Origin: an uncultured Halomonas sp.
Lineage (GTDB): Bacteria; Pseudomonadota; Gammaproteobacteria; Pseudomonadales; Halomonadaceae
DNA: 64,000 bases
NCBI RefSeq assembly: GCF_946887195.1
Contig: NZ_CAMPKE010000011.1
Coordinates: 73,730-137,729, forward strand
Direction of reading: 5' to 3'
Every line of letters begins with the position of its first letter. Positions within the stretch are counted from its first letter, which is position 1. The notes under the pieces were generated by a model. The model saw only the letters and a program-made list of their open reading frames with translations. It was not told where the DNA came from and did no database searches. Of the stretch, positions 16,022-23,608 are shown piece after piece. Position numbers and translations under genes: made by a program.

Positions 16022-18196
16022 GTGAGCCGCAAACGCCTGATTATCGTGGCGGCGATCGCCCTCGTGATCGTCGTGTTCTTCGCCAGTGGCGCGTTCGATG
16101 CGTTGACGCTTGAAAACTTCCAGCTTCAGCAGGCGCGTTTTCAGACATGGTTTGCCGACGAACCCTGGCTGGTGGCGGGAGGCTTCTTCGCCGCTTATGT
16201 GGCGGTGGCAGGGCTGTCGCTACCCGGCGCGACATTGATGACGCTGCTTGCCGGAGCCTTGTTCGGATTGGGCTGGGGCTTGCTGATCGTCTCCTTCGCC
16301 AGCGCCATCGGCGCGTCCCTGGCCTTTCTCATCGCACGCTGGTTGGCCCAGAAGCCGCTGGAGCGGCGCTTCTCGCGTCAACTGGCGGGCATCAATCGCG
16401 GCATCGAGCGCGAGGGCGCCTTTTACCTGTTCACCTTGCGTTTGGTGCCGATCTTTCCGTTCTTCGTCATCAACCTGGTGATGGGGCTGACCCGCATGCG
16501 GGTGCGAACCTTCTACTGGGTGAGCCAGTTGGGCATGCTGCCGGCTACCCTGGTTTATGTGAATGCGGGCCAGGCGTTGGGCGAACTGCAGAGCCTCGGC
16601 GGCATTCTTTCGCCGGGGCTGATCGCCTCCTTCGCGCTGATAGGGGTGTTTCCCTTGTTGGCCCGCTGGCTTATCGATTTGGTGAAACGCCGCAGGATGG
16701 CGCGGCGCTTCGCCAAGCCACGCGGATTCGATTACGACATCGTGGTGATCGGTGCCGGCTCGGCGGGGCTGGTGGCGAGCTATATCGCCGCTGCGCTCAA
16801 GGCGCGGGTGGCGTTAATCGAGCGTGAGCGCATGGGTGGCGACTGCTTGAATACCGGCTGCGTACCCTCTAAGGCGCTGATCCGCGCCTCGCGCGTTGCC
16901 CAGACGGTGCGCGAAGGGGCGCGTTACGGTATCGATGCCGGCGAGCCACAGGTCGATTTCGCCCGCGTCATGGATCATGTGCATCGTGCGGTCGATGAGG
17001 TCGCGCCGCACGACAGTCGCGAGCGTTACACATCGCTGGGTGTCGAGGTGATCGAGGGCGAAGCGTATCTGCAAACGCCTTGGGAAGTGCGGGTCGGTGA
17101 GCGCGTGCTGGCCACAAGGCATGTGATCATCGCCAGCGGGGCGCGCCCGAAAATCCCCGATTTGCCTGGGCTCGATACCATCGATGTGCTGACCTCGGAG
17201 AATCTCTGGCGGCTCGAATCGTTGCCCGGCAGATTGCTGATTCTCGGCGGCGGGCCGATCGGCTGCGAGTTGGGCCAGGCATTCGCCAGGCTGGGCAGTC
17301 GGGTCACGCTGATACAGCATGGCGACCGGTTGCTGCCCCGAGAAGATGCCGACATTACCGAGGTGCTAACGAAACGACTGCGCGACGAGGGCGTCGAGCT
17401 ACGTCTGGGAGCCACGGCGCTGCGCATCGAGCCGGGGCCTAGTCATAACGATACCGGCAAGGTTCTGGTCATCGAGCCGACCGATCGGCCGGGTGGCGAT
17501 ACCGAGCGCCTGGTGTTCGATCGCCTGCTGGTGGCGACCGGGCGTCAGGCCAACGTGGCGGGGCTGGGGCTCGAGGCGTTGGGCATCGGCGTCACTGAGC
17601 GCGGTACGCTGGACGTGGATGGCACGCTGCGCAGCCTGCATCCCAACATCTGGGCCTGCGGCGATGTCGCCGGGCCCTACCAACTGACCCATGCCAGCGC
17701 GCATCAGGCCTGGCATGCCACCGTCAATGCCCTGTTCGGCGAGGTCAAGCGCTTCTCGGTCGATTATCGCAACCTGCCGGCGGTGACCTTCACCCAGCCG
17801 GAGGTGGCCCGGGTCGGGCTCAATGAGCGCGAAGCCACGGCGCAGGGCATCGCTTTCGAGATCACCCGCTACGATTTCGCCGAGCTCGACCGTGCAATCG
17901 CCGAGGGCGAGACATCGGGTTTCATCAAGGTACTCACGGTGCCGGGCAAGGATCGCATCCTGGGCGCGAGTATCGTCGGCGAGCATGCCGGTGAGTTGCT
18001 CGCCGAATTCACCTTGGCGATGACGCGCGGCATCGGCCTGAACAAGCTGCTGGGTACCATTCATCCGTACCCGACCTTCTCGGAGGCGGTCAAGGGCAGT
18101 GCCGGGGCATGGAAAAATGCCCACAAGCCCGAGCGGGTGCTGGGTTGGCTCGAGCGCTATTTTGCCTGGCGGCGCCGCGGCGCTGGTCGTTTCTGA
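16022..18196 (+). CDS. TVP38/VTT membrane domain fused to FAD disulfide oxidoreductase
   Basis: A 724-residue two-part protein with a GTG start after AGGAG. Residues 1-220 form a TVP38/TMEM64 (DedA-related, VTT) membrane domain, recognised by LSLPGATLMTLLAGALFG and FTLRLVPIFPFFVINLVMGL. Residues about 238-724 form a class I pyridine nucleotide-disulfide oxidoreductase like mercuric reductase or lipoamide dehydrogenase. That part has the FAD site VVIGAGSAGLVAS, redox Cys pair GGDCLNTGCVPSKAL (about 275 and 280), NAD(P) site LILGGGPIGCELG, second FAD site ACGDVAGPYQLTH, and C-terminal HPYPTFSEA with the His-Pro dyad. No metal-binding N-terminal or C-terminal Cys pair of MerA is present. The substrate is unknown; redox chemistry at the membrane is inferred. 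The next two genes follow closely and form an operon. Confidence 0.9.
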   Translation: MSRKRLIIVAAIALVIVVFFASGAFDALTLENFQLQQARFQTWFADEPWLVAGGFFAAYVAVAGLSLPGATLMTLLAGALFGLGWGLLIVSFASAIGASLAFLIARWLAQKPLERRFSRQLAGINRGIEREGAFYLFTLRLVPIFPFFVINLVMGLTRMRVRTFYWVSQLGMLPATLVYVNAGQALGELQSLGGILSPGLIASFALIGVFPLLARWLIDLVKRRRMARRFAKPRGFDYDIVVIGAGSAGLVASYIAAALKARVALIERERMGGDCLNTGCVPSKALIRASRVAQTVREGARYGIDAGEPQVDFARVMDHVHRAVDEVAPHDSRERYTSLGVEVIEGEAYLQTPWEVRVGERVLATRHVIIASGARPKIPDLPGLDTIDVLTSENLWRLESLPGRLLILGGGPIGCELGQAFARLGSRVTLIQHGDRLLPREDADITEVLTKRLRDEGVELRLGATALRIEPGPSHNDTGKVLVIEPTDRPGGDTERLVFDRLLVATGRQANVAGLGLEALGIGVTERGTLDVDGTLRSLHPNIWACGDVAGPYQLTHASAHQAWHATVNALFGEVKRFSVDYRNLPAVTFTQPEVARVGLNEREATAQGIAFEITRYDFAELDRAIAEGETSGFIKVLTVPGKDRILGASIVGEHAGELLAEFTLAMTRGIGLNKLLGTIHPYPTFSEAVKGSAGAWKNAHKPERVLGWLERYFAWRRRGAGRF

Positions 18197-18209
18197 AAGG
18201 TGTAATCCA

Positions 18210-18854
18210 ATGCTCGATCGCTGGACATCGCACTGGGTACAGCCACCGCTCCGTTACGTGGCGGGGGCGTTGGCGCACCGGCGCATCACGCCGAGCCAAG
18301 TGACTATCGCCGGTTTCGCCGTGGGCATGTTGGCTCCGGTGCTGCTGGCCTTCGAGGCGTACCATCCTGCGCTGCTGCTGATCCTTGTCAATCGACTGGC
18401 CGATGGGGTGGATGGCGCCCTGGCGCGCCATACCGGTGCCAGCAGCGACGCCGGCGGTTTTCTCGATATCGGGCTCGATTTCATCTTCTATGCCGCGATC
18501 GTGGTCGGTTTCGCGCTGGCCGACCCAGCGGCCAATGCGCTGGCGGCGGCGGTATTGCTGTTCGCCTTCGTGGGAACCGGAAGCTCCTTCCTGGCCTTTG
18601 CGATCATGGCCGCCAAGCACCGGCTCGAGCGCCCGCATTTCACCCACAAGGCGTTCTTCTATCTCGATGGGCTGACCGAGGGGACCGAGACGATCCTGGC
18701 CTTCGTGGCGTTTTGCCTGTGGCCTGGGCAGTTTGCGATACTGGCTTCGATCTTCGCGGGCACCTGCCTGATGACCACGGCGACCCGGTTATGGGGCGGC
18801 TATCGAACGCTGAAGGCTTTCGAGGCACAGGGAGATGAGCATGTTGTCAAATAG
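18210..18854 (+). CDS. CDP-alcohol phosphatidyltransferase family protein
   Basis: A 214-residue inner-membrane enzyme with about six helices. It carries the complete family motif D-x2-D-G-x2-A-R-x8-G-x3-D-x3-D at about residues 68-94 (beginning DGVDGALAR and ending GGFLDIGLD), which binds the two metal ions and the CDP-alcohol. Members join a CDP-linked lipid to an alcohol such as glycerol phosphate, serine or inositol phosphate; this branch has no assigned product. The start at 18210 lies 13 nt after the fusion gene. It overlaps the next gene by 14 nt, so the three are translated together. Confidence 0.88.
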   Translation: MLDRWTSHWVQPPLRYVAGALAHRRITPSQVTIAGFAVGMLAPVLLAFEAYHPALLLILVNRLADGVDGALARHTGASSDAGGFLDIGLDFIFYAAIVVGFALADPAANALAAAVLLFAFVGTGSSFLAFAIMAAKHRLERPHFTHKAFFYLDGLTEGTETILAFVAFCLWPGQFAILASIFAGTCLMTTATRLWGGYRTLKAFEAQGDEHVVK

Positions 18855-19509
18855 CTGGCGATTGCTCACAGGCTCGTTTCTGATCGCCATGGCGCCCTTG
18901 GCCATGGCCAAGTCGATCATTTTCACGCCAGAGCAGATCGCCGCCTGGCCGACGCGCTCGTTCGCGGGTGAGACGCGCTATTCATTAATGACCGACGCTG
19001 GAGAGCCAGTGCTGAAGGCGCGTGCCGCCGGGCAGGCCTCAGCCAAATACCTGGAGCGCGAGATCGATCTGACCGGGACGCCGTACCTGAGCTGGTGCTG
19101 GAAAGTATCGGGCATTTATACCGGGCTCGACGAGACGACCGAGGCGGGCGACGACTATCCTGCCCGCGTCTATGTGGTCAACAAGACGGGATGGCTGCCT
19201 TGGCAAGTCGAGGCAGTGAATTACGTGTGGTCGAACAATCAGCCGATCGGCACTCAATGGGTGAACGCCTTCACCGATCGCGCCAAATTGCTGGCGCTGC
19301 AGAGCGGCGATGCCGAGGCGGGGCAGTGGATCGCCGAGGTGCGTGACGTACGCGAGGACTTCGCTAGGTTGTTCGGTAGCCGGCCCGATGAGTTGGCCGG
19401 CGTGGCGCTGATGAGCGATGGCGATAACGCTGGCGGTGATGCAACGGCCTGGTTCAGTGGATTGCGCTTCTCATCATCGCCTGTGGCGCCGGATTGTCCC
19501 AGTGAATGA
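18841..19509 (+). CDS. Exported DUF3047 family protein
   Basis: A 222-residue protein with a Sec signal peptide (MLSNSWRLLTGSFLIAMAPLAMA), so periplasmic. The body shows the DUF3047 pattern: YLSWCWKVSGIYTGLDETT, then DDYPARVYVVNKTG, then VNYVWSNNQPIGTQWVNAFTD and a closing VALMSDGDNAGGDATAWFSGL. The function is unknown; the fold looks like an all-beta carbohydrate- or ligand-binding jelly roll, which is inference. The start at 18841 follows GGGAG by 6 nt; ATG at 18835 is the alternative. It overlaps the CDP-alcohol phosphatidyltransferase gene, making it the last gene of that operon. Confidence 0.85.
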   Translation: MLSNSWRLLTGSFLIAMAPLAMAKSIIFTPEQIAAWPTRSFAGETRYSLMTDAGEPVLKARAAGQASAKYLEREIDLTGTPYLSWCWKVSGIYTGLDETTEAGDDYPARVYVVNKTGWLPWQVEAVNYVWSNNQPIGTQWVNAFTDRAKLLALQSGDAEAGQWIAEVRDVREDFARLFGSRPDELAGVALMSDGDNAGGDATAWFSGLRFSSSPVAPDCPSE

Positions 19510-19547
19510 CCGGTGCGCCTTGCCGCATGATAGCCAGACATGGGAAA

Positions 19548-19569
19548 AGGGGTGGCGCACGCCACCCCT
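19548..19569. terminator. Hairpin between DUF3047 gene and slyD
   Basis: A 9-bp GC-rich stem, AGGGGTGGC with GCCACCCCT, has a 4-nt loop. On the minus strand it is followed by TTTTCCC, so it fits best as the slyD terminator; it may also serve the plus-strand operon. Confidence 0.75.
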
Positions 19570-19601
19570 CTTCAATGCCGCATGCCATTCACACGCGATA
19601 C

Positions 19602-20084
19602 TCAGTGCTGATGACCGCCTTCGCCATGCACATGACCATGCTCGGCTTCTTCAGCTGTGGCTTCGCGTACTTCAGCGATTTCGACGTCGAAGTTCAGCTT
19701 CTGACCGGCCAGCGGGTGATTGCCGTCGACCACGACGGTATCGCCCTCGACCTTGGTTACGGTGACCATCAATGGGCCGCCCTGAGTCTGGGCCTGGAAC
19801 TGCATGCCCGGCTCGACACTCTCGACGCCCTGGAACGATTCGCGCGGCACTTCCTGAACCAGAGATGGCTGGGACTCGCCGTAGCCTTCTTCGGGGCTGA
19901 CCGCGACCTGCAGCTTATCGCCACTCTCACGACCTTCCAGCTTCTTCTCCAGACCGGGAATGATATTGCCCGCGCCATGGAGGTAGGTCAGTGGTTCGCG
20001 ACCTTCCGAGCTGTCCAGTACCTCACCGGCATCGTTGGTCAGAGTGTAGTGGAACGCGACAACGGAATTTTGCGCAATCTGCAT
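19602..20084 (-). CDS. slyD: FKBP-type peptidyl-prolyl isomerase SlyD
   Basis: A 160-residue cytoplasmic prolyl isomerase and chaperone. It has the split FKBP domain with the insert-in-flap: YTLTNDAGEVLDSS, YLHGAGNIIPGLEKKLEG, then the flap domain (PEEGYGESQ ... GGPLMVTVTKVEGDTVVVDGNHPLAG) and the returning FKBP strand LNFDVEIAEVREAT. The C-terminus ends in five His within twelve residues (HGHVHGEGGHQH), a short version of the nickel-binding tail of E. coli SlyD, so metal binding is likely. The start is taken at MQIAQNSVV, which matches family N-termini; an upstream in-frame ATG at 20120 is less likely. Confidence 0.92.
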   Translation of the reverse strand: MQIAQNSVVAFHYTLTNDAGEVLDSSEGREPLTYLHGAGNIIPGLEKKLEGRESGDKLQVAVSPEEGYGESQPSLVQEVPRESFQGVESVEPGMQFQAQTQGGPLMVTVTKVEGDTVVVDGNHPLAGQKLNFDVEIAEVREATAEEAEHGHVHGEGGHQH

Positions 20085-20377
20085 GTTGAGTAGAACCTTT
20101 CGAGTGCATGTCACTATCATGGTAACGCGTCACTTCAGGACTGTCAGGGGCGCAGGGGAATTTTCATACGCCATGCAGCGCACAAGACGGCGGTTGCGCG
20201 CCTTTCGGGGCAGGGTTACTCTGCCGCAGAACGCGCTACCTTGAAGATAGGGCGCTGGTATCGATGAGTGAGATGCCGATTTCAGAGGATGGCGCCGCTG
20301 AGTGCCTTCGTCGAATGCTCGAATGGCGAGTATATGACCCATGTTGACCGCATGACCCGATTTTCAGGAGCAATGAC

Positions 20378-20665
20378 ATGACCGTGACCCTGATCTGGCT
20401 GATCGTTTTCGCCGTGATCCTTTTTTTCACGCTAAAGAGCTGGGAGGGTGCGCTGGGCCGCTTCTTCGATCGCAAGATTCCCGCTGCGCTCAGAAGCCAT
20501 GACGACGATCGCTGGGTGTGGTGTGTGGCAATGGCGGTACTTGGCGCTACCTTGATCGTCAATCCGGTGTCGATGCTGCTGACACTATTGATTCTTGCGC
20601 TGATCGTATGGGTAGCGAAAAAACTGGTGGGTTGGGGGATGAGTAAAGCCAAGACGCGCCGCTAG
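20378..20665 (+). CDS. Small membrane protein of unknown function
   Basis: A 95-residue protein with a hydrophobic N-terminal helix (about 5-20), a charged middle (WEGALGRFFDRKIP ... RSHDDDRWVW), a second hydrophobic stretch (about 48-80, possibly two helices) and a basic tail (KAKTRR). AGGAG lies 9 nt before the ATG. I do not recognise the family. Its TAG stop is also the first three bases of the palindromic element at 20663-20827, so the insertion may have set the present C-terminus. The 293 nt between slyD and this gene hold no other gene that I can see. Confidence 0.6.
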   Translation: MTVTLIWLIVFAVILFFTLKSWEGALGRFFDRKIPAALRSHDDDRWVWCVAMAVLGATLIVNPVSMLLTLLILALIVWVAKKLVGWGMSKAKTRR

Positions 20666-20827
20666 CAATCACTGTATAAATGCCTGCACGGACGAACCGC
20701 TGTGTCACGCGGTGCTGGTGCGCCAGCCCGGTCGAGAAAAGCCTAACTGTATGTTATGTCTTTTCTTCTGTGCTCCGGGCTCCTTGCGTTTCATTCCGTT
20801 CGTCAATTTATTCAGCGATTTCACCAG
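20663..20827. repeat. 165-bp imperfect palindromic element, second copy of the 15779 family
   Basis: It begins TAGCAATCACTGTATAAATG and ends TTATTCAGCGATTTCACCAG, which are inverted relatives of each other. The interior matches the element at 15779-15944 in order (TGCCTGCACG, GCTGTGT, GCGGT, GCCTAACT, ATGTTATGTCT, CTTCTGTG, TTCATTCCGTTCG). No coding content. It lies between the small membrane gene and the slyB terminator. Confidence 0.75.
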
Positions 20828-20845
20828 TCTTTCGATGTGACCAAT

Positions 20846-20877
20846 AAATCCCCCGCGAGCTTACTCGCGGGGGATTT
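20846..20877 (-). terminator. Rho-independent terminator of slyB
   Basis: A perfect 14-bp stem (20846-20859 with 20864-20877) with loop CTTA, GC-rich near the loop and ending in ATTT/AAAT. It lies 25 nt past the slyB stop codon. Confidence 0.85.
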
Positions 20878-20902
20878 GTGGTTATTTGGCGAGTGCCGGA
20901 TA

Positions 20903-21376
20903 TCAGTAAGGCGCCACGCTCAGACTGGCGCCGCTGCCGATTAGGCGCACGCGCTGGCCAATCTGCCAGTTGCGGTCGGCTTTCTGGACCACGATCACGG
21001 TGTCGCCGGTATCGCGGCGGATTTCCATCTCCACGGCGTCGACCTTGTTGGCGGCGTTTTCGATCTTGCTGCCGGCGATGCTACCGCCGATGGCGCCAGC
21101 CGCCGTGGCGAGAACCTGGCCCGAGCCGCCACCGATCTGATTGCCCAGCAAGCCGCCGATGACGGCACCACCGATCCCACCGAGTGGGCTGCTGTTGTCG
21201 GCATCGGCTTGAATCTGCACCGGACGCAGGGCGACGATGGTGCCGTAATTGACGCTCTGACCGGTCTTGGCTTGGCTACCCCGGTAAACGTCACCGGAAT
21301 ACAAATCGCTATTGGCGCAGCCACCGAGAGATAGCAAACCCATGGCCGCGATGGAAAGATAGCGCTTCAGTTTCAT
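20903..21376 (-). CDS. slyB: Outer-membrane lipoprotein SlyB, glycine-zipper
   Basis: A 157-residue lipoprotein: signal peptide MKLKRYLSIAAMGLLSLGGC with lipobox LGGC at residue 20. The middle (about 65-105) is a glycine zipper (GGIGGAVIGGLLGNQIGGG, then AGAIGGSIAGS) of the 2TM type, which inserts in the outer membrane. The C-terminal region (VDAVEMEIRRDTGDTVIVVQ ... QRVRLIGSG) matches SlyB/Pcp. In Enterobacteria SlyB is PhoPQ-controlled and protects the outer membrane under stress; that regulation is not visible here. Single gene with its own terminator. Confidence 0.92.
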   Translation of the reverse strand: MKLKRYLSIAAMGLLSLGGCANSDLYSGDVYRGSQAKTGQSVNYGTIVALRPVQIQADADNSSPLGGIGGAVIGGLLGNQIGGGSGQVLATAAGAIGGSIAGSKIENAANKVDAVEMEIRRDTGDTVIVVQKADRNWQIGQRVRLIGSGASLSVAPY

Positions 21377-21492
21377 ACCGAATCTCCAGGCGGGTTATTA
21401 GGAAACACCGTTTTATAATGATGAGTCTAACGCCATTGTAAAGCTTTGACCAAGACATTTCGAATCGGTGCCGCGCTGAATTCCGGTAGAAA

Positions 21493-21515
21493 AGGGGGAA
21501 GCTGGGCTTCCCCCT
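21493..21515 (-). terminator. Rho-independent terminator of aceA
   Basis: A 10-bp stem AGGGGGAAGC (21493-21502) pairs with GCTTCCCCCT (21506-21515) around a 3-nt loop. On the minus strand TTTTC follows. It lies 14 nt past the aceA stop. Confidence 0.85.
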
Positions 21516-21529
21516 GGGCTCTTATTGTT

Positions 21530-22843
21530 TTACGAGAACTGGGCTTCTTCGGTGGAGCCGGTCAGCGCGGTGACCGAGGATACGCCGCCCTGGATCACAT
21601 TGGTCATGTCGTCGAAGTAGCCGGTGCCGACCTCCTGCTGGTGGGCAACGAAGGTATAACCACGGCTGGCCGCCTCGAACTCGGGTTGCTGAACCTTTTC
21701 GACGTAGTGCTTCATGCCTTCGCCCTGGGCGTACTCATGGGCCAGGTCGAACATGTTGAACCACATGTTATGAATGCCGGCCAGGGTGATGAACTGATAC
21801 TTGTAGCCCATGTCGGCGAGTGCCTGCTGGAACCGGGCGATGGTCGCGTCGTCGAGATTCTTCTTCCAGTTGAACGATGGCGAGCAGTTATAAGCCAGCA
21901 ATTGGTCCGGATACTCCTTGTGAATGGCATCGGCGAAGCGGCGCGCCTCGTCCAGATCCGGCGTTGCCGTCTCGCACCAGATCAGATCGGCATACGGCGC
22001 ATAGGCCAAGCCACGGGCAATGGCCTGATCGAGGCCGGCCTCGACCCGATAGAAACCTTCGGCGGTGCGCTCGCCGGTGACGAACGGTTTGTCGTAGTCG
22101 TCGACATCGGAGGTCAATAGATCGGCGGCATTGGCATCGGTGCGCGCGATGACCAGGGTCGGTACATCGGCGACGTCGGCGGCGAGACGCGCGGCAATCA
22201 GCTTTTGCACCGCTTCCTGGGTCGGCACCAGCACTTTGCCGCCCATGTGGCCGCACTTCTTGACCGATGCCAGTTGATCCTCGAAGTGCACGCCGGCGGC
22301 ACCGGCCTCGATCATTGCGCTCATCAGTTCATAGGCATTGAGTACACCGCCGAAACCGGCCTCGGCATCGGCGACGATCGGTGCGAAGTAGTCGACGAAG
22401 CCGGCATCATTTGGATTGACGCCTTTCTGCCATTGGATCTGATCGGCACGCTTGAAGGTGTTATTGATGCGGCTGACCACGGTGGGTACGGAGTTGGCCG
22501 GGTAGAGCGACTGATCGGGGTACATGTTGAAGCCGGCGTTATTGTCGGCGGCGACTTGCCAACCCGATAGGTAGATCGCTTCGATGCCAGCCTTGACCTG
22601 TTGCATGGCCTGGCCGCCGGTCAGTGCGCCAAGACAATTGACGTAGCCCTTTTTCGCGTCGCCGTTAACCAGACGCCAGAGCTTCTCGGCGCCGCGGCGG
22701 GCGATGGTCCTTTCCTCCAGGACGCTACCCCGTAGGCGCACCACATCCTCGGCGGAGTAGGTACGGGTCACCCCTTTCCAGCGCGGATTTTCTGCCCAAT
22801 CCTTTTCGAGGGCGGCTATCTGCTGCTCACGTGTCTGGGTCAT
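21530..22843 (-). CDS. aceA: Isocitrate lyase
   Basis: Cleaves isocitrate to succinate and glyoxylate, the first step of the glyoxylate shunt used on acetate and fatty acids. It has 437 residues, close to E. coli AceA (434). The catalytic signature [13 protein letters not shown] is complete, with the active-site Cys. Metal- and substrate-binding segments ([32 protein letters not shown]) are present, and the C-terminus ends in STEEAQFS, as in the short-form enzymes. The start at 22843 follows AGAGG; an in-frame ATG 33 nt earlier adds a non-conserved leader. No malate synthase or aceK is adjacent. The 336-nt upstream gap carries a palindrome over a possible promoter. Confidence 0.96.
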   Translation of the reverse strand: MTQTREQQIAALEKDWAENPRWKGVTRTYSAEDVVRLRGSVLEERTIARRGAEKLWRLVNGDAKKGYVNCLGALTGGQAMQQVKAGIEAIYLSGWQVAADNNAGFNMYPDQSLYPANSVPTVVSRINNTFKRADQIQWQKGVNPNDAGFVDYFAPIVADAEAGFGGVLNAYELMSAMIEAGAAGVHFEDQLASVKKCGHMGGKVLVPTQEAVQKLIAARLAADVADVPTLVIARTDANAADLLTSDVDDYDKPFVTGERTAEGFYRVEAGLDQAIARGLAYAPYADLIWCETATPDLDEARRFADAIHKEYPDQLLAYNCSPSFNWKKNLDDATIARFQQALADMGYKYQFITLAGIHNMWFNMFDLAHEYAQGEGMKHYVEKVQQPEFEAASRGYTFVAHQQEVGTGYFDDMTNVIQGGVSSVTALTGSTEEAQFS

Positions 22844-22996
22844 GCTCGGAACCTCTCTGCCAGTGGACGGTGTCATTCGGTCGGTGGTGCCTGAATTGCC
22901 TGGTTTTTACTCATGCTGCAATTGCGAAATCGATGGAGTCTTTCAGACGGCCGGCGGTACTTTTCTGGCTCGGGAAGAAAATAAAACGCTTGTTCG

Positions 22997-23035
22997 ATAG
23001 CAGCTGGGTTATCGTATTAAAACAATCGTTTTAAT
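22997..23035 (-). promoter_or_regulatory. Candidate aceA promoter with overlapping palindromic operator
   Basis: A perfect inverted repeat, ATTAAAACAATCGTTTTAAT, is at 23016-23035. On the minus strand it contains a possible -35 box TTGTTT, followed after 17 nt by a possible -10 box TGCTAT (22997-23002). This would give a leader of about 145 nt before aceA. The core AAAAC-N4-GTTTT resembles the binding site of PsrA, a TetR-family fatty-acid regulator of Pseudomonas. The palindrome is seen; the regulator and the promoter assignment are inference. Confidence 0.4.
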
Positions 23036-23102
23036 CCAGTCGACGAATTCACTATGGCCCGGTGTATAGGGGCTGGCAATTAGCACTTTGGGGCAGGGAG
23101 GG

Positions 23103-23157
23103 TTGTAGCTTGACTACAAAAGAGCGCGTTTCGAGGCGCTTTTGTAGCCAAGTTTCA
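23103..23157. repeat. 55-bp imperfect inverted repeat downstream of the GNAT gene
   Basis: TTGTAGCTTGACTACAAAAG (from 23103) is repeated in inverted, slightly changed form ending at 23157 (CTTTTGTAGCCAAGTTTCAA). The centre is GCGC-rich. It lies 23 nt beyond the GNAT stop codon and could act as its transcript end, but no T tract follows, so a dispersed repeat is equally likely. Confidence 0.55.
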
Positions 23158-23179
23158 AGCGGTGGGGGAGTTGAAGAAA

Positions 23180-23608
23180 TTATTCGACCAATATCAATCG
23201 CATGCTGCGATGCAAAATTCCGGCATCGAAAAACTCGTCGCCAACGGCCTGGAAGCCCAGCCGCTGATAGAACGCCAAAGCGTGAGTCTGGGCATCCAGC
23301 AGTACTTCCCGGTGGCCTTGGGCACGGGCGCAATCGATGGCGGCTTGCATCAGTTGCAGCCCAATGCCCAGCCCACGACCTTCCTCGAGGACGGCGACGC
23401 GACCGATATGCCCATCGGGTAGCAGGCGGGCCGTGCCGATGGCATGGCCCCTGCGACAGGCGAGAAAATGCACGCAGTCGGGGTCGCGGCCATCCCACTC
23501 CTCGTCTTCGGGTACGGCTTGCTCGTCGATGAACACGAGACGACGTATCTCGCCGGCGGCCGCGCCGAGCGTCGCCCAGTCGCCCTGACGAATGTCGATG
23601 TCACTCAT
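23180..23608 (-). CDS. GNAT family N-acetyltransferase
   Basis: A 142-residue acetyl-CoA-dependent acetyltransferase. The N-terminal IRRLVFIDEQAVPEDEEWDG and the acetyl-CoA pyrophosphate loop IGRVAVLEEGRGLGIG (Q/R-x-x-G-x-G/A type) are clear; the last third (LLDAQTHALAFYQRLGFQAVGDEF) is the usual motif B region. The opening resembles YjcF-type GNATs. The substrate is unknown. Its start overlaps the end of the upstream cupin gene by 8 nt and follows GGAGAT, so the two are translated together. Confidence 0.88.
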   Translation of the reverse strand: MSDIDIRQGDWATLGAAAGEIRRLVFIDEQAVPEDEEWDGRDPDCVHFLACRRGHAIGTARLLPDGHIGRVAVLEEGRGLGIGLQLMQAAIDCARAQGHREVLLDAQTHALAFYQRLGFQAVGDEFFDAGILHRSMRLILVE

